Shown here piece after piece: positions 1 through 8,166 of a stretch of 33,610 nucleotides of DNA; within the stretch, counting starts at the first letter, position 1, and each line of letters begins with the position of its first letter. Origin of the DNA: Sphingomonadales bacterium CG_4_10_14_3_um_filter_58_15 (GTDB lineage Bacteria; Pseudomonadota; Alphaproteobacteria; Sphingomonadales; Sphingomonadaceae). Made by a program: the position numbers and the translations under genes. The notes beneath the pieces are model-generated. The model was not told the origin of the DNA. It searched no databases and saw nothing but the letters and a program-made list of their open reading frames with translations. Location: positions 1-33,610 of the forward strand of contig PFJE01000066.1 in the NCBI GenBank assembly GCA_002783865.1, given 5' to 3'.

Positions 1-157
1 GATCCTGCACTTCGATCCTCCCGGCATCGAACGTCACCGGCGCATTGCTGTTGTGGCTTCCGAAAACTTGCGCGGGCGCAGGGCCTGCGAGCAGCAAAAG
101 TGACGCAGCCAGCAAAGCCGTGCCAGAGGCAAGAAAAAGAAAAAGGTGCAGTTTCAT
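1..157 (-). CDS. lptA: LPS export periplasmic protein LptA (5' part only)
   Basis: Partial gene running off the left edge; about 52 codons are visible. The N-terminus reads as a signal peptide: MKLHLF, a long Leu/Ala-rich core, and a likely cleavage site after GPAPA. The mature part begins with an OstA-like start (NAPVTFDAGRIEVQD). LptA is the periplasmic beta-jellyroll bridge that carries LPS from the inner-membrane LptBFGC complex to LptD. The ATG follows the lptC stop TAG directly (spacing 0), so the two are probably translationally coupled. Identity rests on the signal peptide, the short OstA-like stretch and the position after lptC. It is absent from the ORF track because it is open at the edge. 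Confidence 0.85.
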   Translation of the reverse strand, partial: MKLHLFLFLASGTALLAASLLLLAGPAPAQVFGSHNSNAPVTFDAGRIEVQD

Positions 158-802
158 CTAAGGTCTTCTTAGTCCATTTTGTTCGATCCGCAAACGCGCA
201 TTACCAGTAAGGCTCACGGTGCGCTCAGCCAAATCAGCTTCAAGCCGATCCGCCCTAAAAGTTCCGATATTGGTCCGTCCATCCACCTTCCCTTCACTCT
301 GCAATGTGTGCTGCTTGAGATCGACGGTGACATTGTTGGTCGAAAGACGATAGCCGCTGGCGGCCTCGACCTGCACGGGTCCCGGCACCCGAACCTTTTC
401 CTGATCCATATCGTAGCGACCACCGCTGGCACGTATCTGGGCCGGGCCGTCCGTCAATAATATGCGGGCCGACAGATCGCTTAATTCGACGATTGCTTCG
501 CTGGAGCTTTTCTGGACCGCGGACCCCGCTTTCAAAGAAAAGGGCCGGCCCTCGCTATCTTCGCCGCGATAGAGTGCTTCGGTAACCCGCATGCGCTCCT
601 TGGCGACATCGACGCTATTCTTGTCGAGAACGAAACTCAGTTCGCCGGTCATCGTGAACGGGGCCAGCGCCAGCATCGAACCCAATATGCCAACGCCAAC
701 GGGAAGAATGAAACGCAGCAATCGAACATTTCGATCATGCGTGCCGTTGGGAGCGGCAAATTGCTGGCGCTTGGTCCGGACAATATTAGCGGTGGTTACC
801 AT
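158..802 (-). CDS. lptC: LPS export ABC transporter periplasmic protein LptC
   Basis: 214 aa. A basic cytoplasmic N-terminus (about residues 1-28) is followed by one transmembrane anchor (about 29-50, FILPVGVGILGSMLALAP) and a periplasmic domain with the repeated short beta-strand pattern of the LptC/OstA fold (for example RASGGRYDMDQEKVRV, TNIGTFRADRLEAD). LptC sits on the LptBFG transporter and passes LPS to LptA. It lies directly upstream of lptA and 57 nt downstream of the RNase D-like gene, an order I recall from other alphaproteobacteria. The start has no good Shine-Dalgarno at normal spacing (GAGGG lies about 14 nt upstream), but the N-terminal topology fits the family. Confidence 0.87.
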   Translation of the reverse strand: MVTTANIVRTKRQQFAAPNGTHDRNVRLLRFILPVGVGILGSMLALAPFTMTGELSFVLDKNSVDVAKERMRVTEALYRGEDSEGRPFSLKAGSAVQKSSSEAIVELSDLSARILLTDGPAQIRASGGRYDMDQEKVRVPGPVQVEAASGYRLSTNNVTVDLKQHTLQSEGKVDGRTNIGTFRADRLEADLAERTVSLTGNARLRIEQNGLRRP

Positions 803-859
803 GGCTAAGCAGCAATCCCTCGATCATCGTCACGACGACTTTGCAATAGGTTCCAACGC

Positions 860-1477
860 TCACGCATGCGCGAAAATATCGGTTTCTGGCCAGCCAGCCA
901 GATCCAGACGGGCCCGGTCCGGCAGAAAGTCAAAACACGCCTGCGCCAGAGCCGTTCTGCCTTCCCGTTCGAGCCGAACTTCCAGCTCATCCTTTAATCG
1001 ATGCAGAAAACGAACATCGGACGCGGCATAGTCCCGCTGCGCTTCGCTGAGTTCGGGGTTGCCCCAATCACTGGACTGCTGCTGCTTCGAAATATCCTGC
1101 CCGAGCAGCTCCCGGACCAGTTCCTTCAGGCCGTGCCGATCCGTATAGGTTCGAATAAGACGCGATGCGATTTTCGTGCAGAACACAGGCTCTGCCATCA
1201 CGCCCATATAATGCTCGATGGCGGCAAGGTCGAACCGCGCAAAGTGATATAGCTTTACGCGTTTTGGATCGGCCAGAATCGCGCGGAGATTGGGCGCCGC
1301 ATAATCACTGTCGGGGCCGAAGCGGACAAGATGCTCGTCGCCTTCGCCGTCTGATATCTGAAGCAGGCATAACCGATCGCGATGGGTCTGGAGTCCCATG
1401 GTTTCCGTGTCCACCGCAACAGCACCATCGGCTAAAACGCCCTCGGGAATATCTTCCTCATGAAAAAAAACTGCCAT
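860..1477 (-). CDS. ribonuclease D-like 3'-5' exonuclease
   Basis: 205 aa from the chosen start (MAVFFHEEDIPEG). All DEDDy exonuclease motifs are visible: Exo I VDTETMGL near residues 22-29, Exo II HFARFDLAAIE and Exo III YAASDVRFLH, which supplies the Tyr and Asp. There is no HRDC domain, so this is the short stand-alone type of alphaproteobacteria and not full-length E. coli RNase D; the predicted activity is 3' trimming of structured RNA. The ORF stays open upstream to 1642, but that extension is basic and low in similarity to the family, so the ATG at 1477 is preferred. It is first in the run rnd-like, lptC, lptA. Confidence 0.85.
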   Translation of the reverse strand: MAVFFHEEDIPEGVLADGAVAVDTETMGLQTHRDRLCLLQISDGEGDEHLVRFGPDSDYAAPNLRAILADPKRVKLYHFARFDLAAIEHYMGVMAEPVFCTKIASRLIRTYTDRHGLKELVRELLGQDISKQQQSSDWGNPELSEAQRDYAASDVRFLHRLKDELEVRLEREGRTALAQACFDFLPDRARLDLAGWPETDIFAHA

Positions 1478-1593
1478 TGCTAGTTGCCTGTCTATTTTGT
1501 TTCTAGGCCACTTCACCTTCGCTTTTGCGGTGTCGGATTGACACCTTTTTGGCTTTCGGTTTCGAACCTTGACCAAATCTCCGGCAGCAAAAA

Positions 1594-1621
1594 TTGACAG
1601 CGGCGCCTCATTGGATATGTT
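1594..1621 (+). promoter_or_regulatory. putative sigma-70-type promoter for the DUF4870-like gene
   Basis: TTGACA at 1594-1599, a 16-nt spacer and TATGTT at 1616-1621, about 90 nt before the start at 1709. The -35 is perfect and the -10 matches 4 of 6. Seen by eye only; it lies in the divergent gap between the RNase D-like gene and the membrane-protein gene. Confidence 0.45.
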
Positions 1622-1708
1622 ATGTGCCGCAGGCCGGTTCAAACAGCAAGTTTAGTTTGAGTTTCTTCTCCTAAGGGAATCACACGAGCAGCACAGGGAT
1701 TTGACAAT

Positions 1709-2071
1709 ATGGCAGAAAATTTACCTGATCCAGCTACCCCCGGTTTCGATTTCAACAAGGCGACAATCGTCTCGCTCCTCTATATTGCCGGATTTGTTGT
1801 GGGTATCACCGGCCTGGTGGGGTTCATTCTGGCCTTGGTCTGGAAGGATGACGTTGCCGGAACGTGGGAAGAAAGCCATTTGCAATTTCATATCATGACC
1901 TTCGTGATTGGATTCGTGGTCGGCATCATCGGCGGGATTCTGTCTTTCGTGCTGATTGGTATCCCCATCCTGCTCGCGCTCGCTGTCTGGATATTGGTCC
2001 GTTCGGTGCTGGCTTTGCTGAAAGCGCAAAAACACGAACCCATTGCCGATCCGAAAACCTGGCTTTTCTGA
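1709..2071 (+). CDS. DUF4870-like small membrane protein
   Basis: 120 aa with three to four hydrophobic segments: about 19-44 (IVSLLYIAGFVVGITGLVGF), 61-82 (IMTFVIGFVVGIIGGILSF) and 82-104 (LIGIPILLALAVWILVRSVL). The sequence WEESHLQFHIMTFVIGF after a short loop, and the overall layout, resemble the DUF4870/Tic20-like membrane proteins seen next to housekeeping genes in sphingomonads. The function of the family is not established. An AGGG lies upstream of the ATG at somewhat long spacing. It is monocistronic or co-transcribed with the cold-shock gene 187 nt downstream. Confidence 0.75.
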   Translation: MAENLPDPATPGFDFNKATIVSLLYIAGFVVGITGLVGFILALVWKDDVAGTWEESHLQFHIMTFVIGFVVGIIGGILSFVLIGIPILLALAVWILVRSVLALLKAQKHEPIADPKTWLF

Positions 2072-2169
2072 CGACAAAGATTTGAACCTCAGATTCGGCG
2101 AGCCTTTAGGGAAGCACCGAATTCATTCGCTTATTCGTCTGTTTTTCTATATAGTTGGAAGGCACGACA

Positions 2170-2232
2170 ATGGGATTCGTGCAAAACAATGTTTCGGAAA
2201 TCGTCCGCTGTGACATTGCTATTACTGGGTAG
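2170..2232 (+). CDS. putative 20-aa leader ORF upstream of the cold-shock gene
   Basis: ATG at 2170 is preceded by GGAAGG with a 7-nt gap, a better ribosome-binding site than that of the cold-shock gene itself. It encodes MGFVQNNVSEIVRCDIAITG and stops with TAG at 2230, 26 nt before the csp start, in a different frame. It is too short for the ORF track. It may be a translated leader that shapes expression of the downstream gene, or chance. A competing TATATA at 2148-2153 would, if it were a -10 box, place transcription initiation at the SD and argue against translation. Confidence 0.35.
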   Translation: MGFVQNNVSEIVRCDIAITG

Positions 2233-2258
2233 GGCGAATTGAAAGTGACGATTTAAGA

Positions 2259-2933
2259 ATGGGTTTTGATAGAAACCGGCGAGGCAGAGGCCGGGACAAA
2301 CGCGACGGCTTCGGTGACGAAAACTTCGATGGATATCAAGGTGATAACGGTCCGCCCGTAGAGCGATATACGCGACCAGACAGCGATTCCGGTGCCCCCA
2401 GACGGGGTGGCGGTATGCCGGATCAAGTCGTCGGCGAAAGCACCGGGACGGTAAAATTTTTCAATGCACAAAAGGGTTTTGGCTTCATCGTACAAGATGG
2501 TGGCGGCGAAGACGTTTTTGTCCATATTAGTCAAGTCGAACGTGCGGGCCTGAAAGGTCTCGCCGAAGGCCAAACATTGCGTTTTTCGCTGGTCGACCGC
2601 GGCGGCAAAGTCTCCGCGTCAGACATTCAGATTGAAGGCGATCTCATAGAAGTGCCGGACGGTGGCGGGAGCCCTCGTGAGGATCGTGGTGGCGGTGGCC
2701 CGCCTCGCCGGGAACTTACCGGAGAAAAGGCCACTGGCACTGTGAAGTTCTTTAATGGCAGCAAGGGCTTTGGCTTCATTCAACGTGATGATGGTCAGCC
2801 TGACGCATTTGTCCATATTTCTGCCGTAGAGCGCGCCGGGATGCGCGGCTTGGAAGAAGGGGACAAGCTGGAGTTTGAACTGGAAGTCGATCAACGCGGC
2901 AAGACCGCAGCGGTAAATCTGGTCGCGAAATAG
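2259..2933 (+). CDS. cold-shock protein with two CSD domains
   Basis: 224 aa with two cold-shock domains, at about residues 61-128 and 157-224. Each carries RNP1 (KGFGFI) and an RNP2-like strand (DVFVHI, DAFVHI) and opens with TGTVKFFN. The N-terminus (1-55) and the linker (130-155) are disordered and rich in Arg and Gly (RRGRGRDKR, DRGGGGPPRR), which would add RNA affinity. Single-stranded nucleic-acid binding as an RNA chaperone is the expected role. Double-CSD proteins are common in Alphaproteobacteria, unlike the 70-aa CspA type. The SD before ATG 2259 is weak; the 187-nt upstream gap could hold a structured leader. A strong hairpin terminator follows. Confidence 0.9.
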   Translation: MGFDRNRRGRGRDKRDGFGDENFDGYQGDNGPPVERYTRPDSDSGAPRRGGGMPDQVVGESTGTVKFFNAQKGFGFIVQDGGGEDVFVHISQVERAGLKGLAEGQTLRFSLVDRGGKVSASDIQIEGDLIEVPDGGGSPREDRGGGGPPRRELTGEKATGTVKFFNGSKGFGFIQRDDGQPDAFVHISAVERAGMRGLEEGDKLEFELEVDQRGKTAAVNLVAK

Positions 2934-2956
2934 CGCGTTTTATCCGATTGATATAA

Positions 2957-2987
2957 AAATGGCGGGCTTCGACCCGCCATTTTTTTT
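2957..2987 (+). terminator. intrinsic terminator of the cold-shock gene
   Basis: The stem AAAATGGCGGG / CCCGCCATTTT encloses CTTCGA and runs into eight Ts (2980-2987). It lies 24 nt after the csp stop. This is a textbook Rho-independent terminator on the plus strand; the A run on the 5' side means it could also act on the minus strand. Confidence 0.9.
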
Positions 2988-3029
2988 GCCCTCCGTGCCT
3001 GCCATAATAGGCAGATTAGCCGGACAGAG

Positions 3030-3061
3030 AAAAGCCCGCGGAACCAGTCCCGCGGGCTTTT
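3030..3061 (-). terminator. intrinsic terminator of the autotransporter gene (possibly bidirectional)
   Basis: A 12-bp perfect stem, AAAAGCCCGCGG / CCGCGGGCTTTT, with an 8-nt loop, 22 nt downstream of the minus-strand stop at 3083. The T tail in the minus direction is short (TTTTCTCT). It sits back-to-back with the csp terminator in this convergent gap. Confidence 0.8.
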
Positions 3062-3082
3062 GCAATTGGAATATATCCGCTC

Positions 3083-6000
3083 CTAGAAGCGGAAGCTAAT
3101 CGCGCCGGAATAGACCTGGCTGGACACATCCGACCGGCCAATCGTCGAGTCGGCGGAGAGATCCAGTGAGACATTGCCCATGTTGTAGCGCAAGCCAACA
3201 CCCACTTCGCCCCAGTTCCTGTCCTGTGCTGCCAGCCGGAATGGAGCGGCCAGTCCATTGCCTCCGACAAAATTTGCACCGAAGCTATTCGGATTATCCA
3301 TGAATTCATGGACATAATGCATTGTGGCGCGAAGCTGCAATGCGCCACCTGGCTTCGATTTGAACTCGACACCTGCCAGACCCTGAACGCTGTTATAGTC
3401 GGGGCGAATGATCGCCAGCGCTGGTCCGCCACCCTGTTCGTTCACGTTGCTGAAGTTGATCTTTGCCGCACGGCCCCGAATTCCAGGCGCGATGATCGCA
3501 TCGAGAACATTCAGTTCCTTCGACAAGCCAACCTCGGATGCAAATACCAGACTGTCATCATCGGTCGTCAGGTTAAAGGCCTGCGCTCCAACAGCGACGT
3601 TGCGCAGGGTCTTCACATTATAGGTACCAAGAGTAACCCGGGCATCCAATACCAGATCGGCAAAGGTTTTCGATTGGCCGTAAATCGAACCCATAATGGC
3701 TTTCGACTGTGCCGTGTTCCCCAATGACGCCGTTGCATCGACATCCGAATAATAGCCGGACAGTCCTATGAATGAAGATTCGTCCAGATAATATTCCAGG
3801 CCAGCAGCAATGAAGAAGCCGTCAAATTCATCTTCTCCGTCCGCAGCGCCAGGATTGCGAACTGGCATCGACTGAGTGTCTCCATTTACGAAGCCACCGG
3901 CCAGATAAATGGCCATATCCTCGTTAACACCGCCGGTGCGGACTTCGGTATCGTCCGCAAATGCGGCGGCATCACCGACTGCAGAAGCGCCATTCATCGC
4001 AAAGCCGCCCAGAGATGCAGCCGCCAATTGTAGCGGTTGACCGATGACAGCGATGGTGCCCCCATTGGAAGAACGATCAGCAAAGCTGTTCCGGTTTTGG
4101 TGGAAACCGGCAACATTGCTGAGGAGACCGCGACCCATGGCCTGTGCTGTCGACTCCGTGTTCGGTGCCCAGCTGTCAAACGTCGATTGAATTGTCCCCG
4201 CATTCGCAAAGTCCAGGAAGGAGAAGAGACCCGCAACAGCCGTATTGCCACGGTTGCGATCCATCAAAGCAGCATAGCTGACTTGGACCGGGTTGAGCTG
4301 GTCGATGACATTCTGGTAACTTTGCGCCCGAACGGTCAAATCGACCGCATTTGCGCTGTAGGTCAGATTGGAAAGCAGAATGGCCGAGAGGTTCGACACG
4401 CCGCTAAATGTGCTCGTCACCCCACCGTTGGCGGTCAGTATTCGATAGGTGCTAGGCGTGGCCGTCTGGAAGCCGGCGACATTTGCCACTGCAACGTTGC
4501 CCCCGACATTTGCTACGCCTGTGACAGCAACACGATCCGAACTTCCAGAAGTGCCGACGTCAACGAACAGAGTTGAGCCCGATGACAAGATCAGATTGCC
4601 GTCGACATTTAGCGTGCCGATCGTGCCCATGGTACCTGGCGCAATTCCGCCAGCGATACTGGTCAAAAACGGAGCTTTCACGGTACCGGTTCCCGACAAT
4701 AATCCGCTAAAGAGCGAATAGTCGCCCGTGCTGGTAAGCGATCCATTGACCGCAACCCGTCCGCCTGTCTGATTCGTATCGATCAGCGTTGACAATTTTC
4801 CATTGCTGTTAATCACAAGACCGGCGGTGCCGCCTACGTTCAACCGGTCGATCGTCACATTGCTACTCAATGTCGTGGTACCAGCGTTGCTGAGCGTCAC
4901 TTCAAAATAACGACCGTTCACGCGTGCCGCTGGATTGGCGCTGACAACCGGGTTGACGTTGTTCGGAACAAAGCCGGTTGCACCGGGCAGACCATTAGCC
5001 AGCGTTGGCGTTGGTAGCGGATCTCCTGGTGCTTGCGATTCTTCCTTGGCAAGCTCAACACCAGTAGCAGCCTGGGCTTCTTCGTCCGCTGTCTCGACAC
5101 CATTATGCGGTGCTTCAATGGCGAATTCGACGCCATTGCCGTGCGCCTGATGCTCGGCGCCCATGATCATGCCTGCGCGTGCGCCCGGAGAGGAAGCAGA
5201 TGCAACATCGACTGGCGCTGCCACGGCTGTGCTGGGCGCGACTTGCGCTACAACATCCGATGATTCAGCATTGCCGTCGGCAGCCAGATCAGACACTTGA
5301 GAAGCATTGCCAAATTCCACAATGCCAATGCCCGAGGTCAGATTGCTACCAGCTGTAGCTGCAGGAGTTGGGGTCGGGGCTGGTGCGGGACGCGATGGCG
5401 GTGTTTCTTTGCCGGTGGCAAAGTTAAAGCAGCCGTCACCAGGGTTGTTGCCTTCCGGATCAAAGCAGACTTCACCGAATGTTGGAGCTGTGCCAAACCG
5501 TCCATCAGACTGCTTATCGGGGAAACCGTTTACTACTTTTCCATCGGCATTGATGATGCGGTAAGCAGGGTCGAGATCTGTCTGCCAGTGCGTTGCATCT
5601 TCCCACGCACCATTGCCCGTCTTCGCGCTAACATAGCGATAGGGATTGGTTGCTGCGATATAATCGGAAAACAGAAATAATGGCTGATAGAAACTTTCCG
5701 TACCGTAAGAGCTGAATACCTGGGCCCCAAAGAAACGTGATCCGCCGGACAACACGCCGATTTGAAGATTTTCGGTCGACAGGCTGTTATTTGCCGCATC
5801 AAGAATCAAAGGGCCGCCGGAATCACCGCCCGCAGTCGTCCCTTCACGAACCCGCGGCTCATCCTTGTACAGGTTAAAGTCAAAGGGGTTGGTTTTGTTC
5901 GGATCGTCGAAGTCGAGACGATAAAGAACCTGAGGCAGATCACCAAATGCGCCGCCAAACAAGAATTCGTTGCGCTTGTCAAAAGAGGACAGCGAACCCA

Positions 6001-6667
6001 GCATATTCTCCGCCGCACGACGGCGGTAGTCGATACCGACACTTGCACCCGTCGTTCCGCTACCCGTCCGGCCATAGCCGGTAATATTTACATGATAACC
6101 GGTGCCGTCCTTGTCGCTAATAGAAGCAGGCGTCGGCAACGGTGAGAAAAGCAGCGCCCAAGTCGGGATCTTGCCCGCAGGAGTAGCAAGGCTGGCGAGA
6201 GCAATATCGCCCTCTAGGAAACCTTGGCTGTCCGGCCGCTGATTGGATTGTGCGTTCCAAAAAATCTGGTTGACCAAAAACGTGTTGACCGATTGTTGGA
6301 AGGTACCAGAGCTGATGCCCAATTCATCGCGAATGAAGTTGCGCAGCTGGCTGGCGTTAAAGTCAAAAGACCAAGCGGTATTCACCACCGTGCCATAGTC
6401 GCTTTCCGGACGGTCATTCACACAGTGTGCGGCGAATAATACAGTACGCGGGTTGATCAGTGTACCCGAACAGACAAAGCCGTCACCGCGAGCGAACATG
6501 CCGACGCCATTGACGCCGCCAGCTTCATCGAGAATCTGGGCTGGGGTATAATTATCGTTGGGCACGATAGCCTGAGCAGGTGTAGCAAGAGCGATCGTGG
6601 CAATTGCCCCTGCCGCCGCAGTCCGCAAAAGTACAGAACGCTTAGATTGTCCGAAGTTCTTGGTCAT
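3083..6667 (-). CDS. trypsin-like serine protease autotransporter (type Va secretion)
   Basis: 1194 aa. The Sec signal peptide is about residues 1-33 (cut after TPAQA). The passenger starts with a chymotrypsin-fold protease: His81 in FAAHC with Cys66/Cys82 placed for the usual disulfide, a candidate Asp154 in EGDIAL, and Ser283 in GGDSGGPL. A Pro/Ala/Glu-rich low-complexity linker covers about 425-565, followed by a beta-helix-like passenger (570-830). The C-terminal autotransporter barrel (about 900-1194) has alternating beta-strands and ends in the outer-membrane signature ISFRF. Expected at the cell surface or released; the substrate is unknown. An AGGGGA lies 9-10 nt before the ATG. It is monocistronic, with a terminator at 3030-3061. 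Confidence 0.9.
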   Translation of the reverse strand: MTKNFGQSKRSVLLRTAAAGAIATIALATPAQAIVPNDNYTPAQILDEAGGVNGVGMFARGDGFVCSGTLINPRTVLFAAHCVNDRPESDYGTVVNTAWSFDFNASQLRNFIRDELGISSGTFQQSVNTFLVNQIFWNAQSNQRPDSQGFLEGDIALASLATPAGKIPTWALLFSPLPTPASISDKDGTGYHVNITGYGRTGSGTTGASVGIDYRRRAAENMLGSLSSFDKRNEFLFGGAFGDLPQVLYRLDFDDPNKTNPFDFNLYKDEPRVREGTTAGGDSGGPLILDAANNSLSTENLQIGVLSGGSRFFGAQVFSSYGTESFYQPLFLFSDYIAATNPYRYVSAKTGNGAWEDATHWQTDLDPAYRIINADGKVVNGFPDKQSDGRFGTAPTFGEVCFDPEGNNPGDGCFNFATGKETPPSRPAPAPTPTPAATAGSNLTSGIGIVEFGNASQVSDLAADGNAESSDVVAQVAPSTAVAAPVDVASASSPGARAGMIMGAEHQAHGNGVEFAIEAPHNGVETADEEAQAATGVELAKEESQAPGDPLPTPTLANGLPGATGFVPNNVNPVVSANPAARVNGRYFEVTLSNAGTTTLSSNVTIDRLNVGGTAGLVINSNGKLSTLIDTNQTGGRVAVNGSLTSTGDYSLFSGLLSGTGTVKAPFLTSIAGGIAPGTMGTIGTLNVDGNLILSSGSTLFVDVGTSGSSDRVAVTGVANVGGNVAVANVAGFQTATPSTYRILTANGGVTSTFSGVSNLSAILLSNLTYSANAVDLTVRAQSYQNVIDQLNPVQVSYAALMDRNRGNTAVAGLFSFLDFANAGTIQSTFDSWAPNTESTAQAMGRGLLSNVAGFHQNRNSFADRSSNGGTIAVIGQPLQLAAASLGGFAMNGASAVGDAAAFADDTEVRTGGVNEDMAIYLAGGFVNGDTQSMPVRNPGAADGEDEFDGFFIAAGLEYYLDESSFIGLSGYYSDVDATASLGNTAQSKAIMGSIYGQSKTFADLVLDARVTLGTYNVKTLRNVAVGAQAFNLTTDDDSLVFASEVGLSKELNVLDAIIAPGIRGRAAKINFSNVNEQGGGPALAIIRPDYNSVQGLAGVEFKSKPGGALQLRATMHYVHEFMDNPNSFGANFVGGNGLAAPFRLAAQDRNWGEVGVGLRYNMGNVSLDLSADSTIGRSDVSSQVYSGAISFRF

Positions 6668-6778
6668 GGAAGAATGTCCCCTGTAATATTCAGCCAGAAT
6701 AGACTCAAGCCATTGCTTTGCTTGATTTTGCAGGACGAATCAAAGTGAATTTTCCTTGAGGCACAGCAGGCCATGAAA

Positions 6779-6804
6779 GAAATGCCGGTTTTTTGCCGGA
6801 TTTC
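6779..6804 (-). other. inverted repeat in the dps-autotransporter gap
   Basis: GAAAT-g-CCGG, loop TTTTTTG, CCGG-ATTTC: a 9-bp hairpin with one bulged base in the 306-bp gap (6668-6973). On the minus strand it is followed by TTTC, so it may be a distal terminator for dps, or a structure in the autotransporter leader 112 nt before its start. I see no gene in the rest of this gap. Confidence 0.35.
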
Positions 6805-6973
6805 CGAAGGGGCAAAATTTAATTTTGGTTACATATGTGATGAATAGGCAACAGAGTTTGACCATTTCAGCCAAATAGCACTGCCGCCGCCAACGTTCAT
6901 TTAAACCTTGGCGGCGACGATTTGATTCTGCTTTCGGCTTCTCTCCTTTAGGGAAGAGATTATTGATTTTTGC

Positions 6974-7438
6974 TCAATCTTTTTGGGCGATTTCCAACAG
7001 GAACCATGCCCGCTCTTCTGCCTGGTCGGTCCAGTCATCCAGCAAACCATCCGTAGCATTGTCGCCGGCGTCGCCCGCCAATTCCTTGGCTTCCCGGAGC
7101 TTTTCAACAAGCTTCAGATTGTCGGCACGGAGTTCACCAAGCATATCCGGTGCCGCAACCTTGGCATCGTCATTGTCGGCGATAGTCTGCCGTTTGCCGA
7201 TATCGCCAATAGAGGTAAGCGTGCGGTGGCCATTTTTGCGGACGCGTTCCGCAATCAGGTCAGTGGTTGCGAGAATCTGCGCCGCATGTTCGTCAAACAT
7301 AAGATGATAATCCCGGAAATGCGGCCCGGAAACATGCCAGTGGAAATTCTTCGTCTTGAGATAAAGGGCAAAACTATCTGCCAAAATTCCATTCAGTGCT
7401 TCGGCTACAGCCTTCTTTGCATTGTCGCCTGTGGTCAT
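6974..7438 (-). CDS. dps: Dps family DNA-binding/ferritin-like protein
   Basis: 154 aa from the chosen start MTTGDNAKKA. The Dps signature is clear: NFHWHVSGPHFRDYHLMFDE at about 31-50 provides the His, Asp and Glu ferroxidase ligands shared between subunits. The length fits a 12-subunit mini-ferritin that stores iron using peroxide and protects DNA. The N-terminus has few Lys residues, so DNA binding may be weak. The ORF track begins 6 nt earlier (ATG 7444), but AGGAGA directly abuts that ATG; it lies 7 nt before the ATG at 7438, which is therefore the better start. The gene stands alone on the minus strand. Confidence 0.9.
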   Translation of the reverse strand: MTTGDNAKKAVAEALNGILADSFALYLKTKNFHWHVSGPHFRDYHLMFDEHAAQILATTDLIAERVRKNGHRTLTSIGDIGKRQTIADNDDAKVAAPDMLGELRADNLKLVEKLREAKELAGDAGDNATDGLLDDWTDQAEERAWFLLEIAQKD

Positions 7439-7588
7439 TGTCATTCTCCTTTTCGGATATGTCTACTTTATAACACTTGAATACAGTTTATTGGCGAATC
7501 AACATAACGGGAAGATTTGCTCTCTCATAGTTACAATATCGATTGAGCGCCTGGACACATTTGACCGACCCACCATTGACGGGCGGCT

Positions 7589-8155
7589 TCAGACTATTCC
7601 CCAAGCACCAAGCGCCAATATGGTCCCGACCAGCAAAAAGAGCGCCCCGCCCACATAGCGAACCGGCACCATGGGTATGTTTTCGGTCAATTGCCGATAA
7701 AACAGGATGGCGGGCAGGCAAGCGATCATCACCCCGAACCACCCGCCGGCAGCGGCAAAAAAACCCATGTCGGTTCGCGCTGCGGTCGCCATCAAGACAA
7801 ATTGCCCCTTGTCGCCAAATTGCAGAATGAAGAGCCCCACAAACGACGTCCAGAACGGCGCAAGCTGCCAGTTTTCCAGCAAGTCAACCGGGCGCCGCCA
7901 CGCCACCATGCCAAAACCAGCAAAAATTAGCGACAGGGCATAGAAAAGTTGCAGAGCGTCTTCGCTAATCCACCGATGGATTGCGGAGCCTGCGATAGCT
8001 GAAATCACGCAATTGCAAAGAGTGGCAAAGCCAAGCCCCCAGATGACCGGCGACAATCGGCCATATCTCATGGCCAGAGCAGCACATAATATCTGTGGCC
8101 TGTCGCCAAATTCTGCGACTGCCAAAGCAAACAGAGAAGTTAGAAATGCATCCAC
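7589..8155 (-). CDS. TMEM165/GDT1 (UPF0016) family membrane transporter
   Basis: 188 aa and six predicted membrane segments in two homologous halves. The family carries two copies of an E-x-G-D-(K/R)-(T/S) motif that binds Mn2+ or Ca2+; here they read EFGDRPQ (Glu15) and QFGDKGQ (Gln112), so the second lacks the acidic Glu and both lack the Thr/Ser. The fold and internal duplication support the family call. The family usually exports Mn2+ or Ca2+ (yeast Gdt1, MneA/MntX in bacteria), but the degenerate second motif makes the ion specificity uncertain. It is 11 nt downstream of the small unknown gene, probably in the same transcript. Confidence 0.8.
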   Translation of the reverse strand: MDAFLTSLFALAVAEFGDRPQILCAALAMRYGRLSPVIWGLGFATLCNCVISAIAGSAIHRWISEDALQLFYALSLIFAGFGMVAWRRPVDLLENWQLAPFWTSFVGLFILQFGDKGQFVLMATAARTDMGFFAAAGGWFGVMIACLPAILFYRQLTENIPMVPVRYVGGALFLLVGTILALGAWGIV

Positions 8156-8166
8156 TGCCTGTGCGG

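Noticed and set aside
1478-1642. N-terminal extension of the RNase D-like ORF
   Set aside because: Basic, low-complexity and not part of the short RNase D-like family; the start MAVFF gives the expected length.
1701-1706. TTGACA directly before the start at 1709
   Set aside because: A promoter there would need its -10 box inside the coding region; the site at 1594-1621 is better placed.
7563-7588. Imperfect inverted repeat (CCGACCC...GGGCGG) after the TMEM165-like gene
   Set aside because: The stem is mismatched and has no T tract in either direction; not called a terminator.
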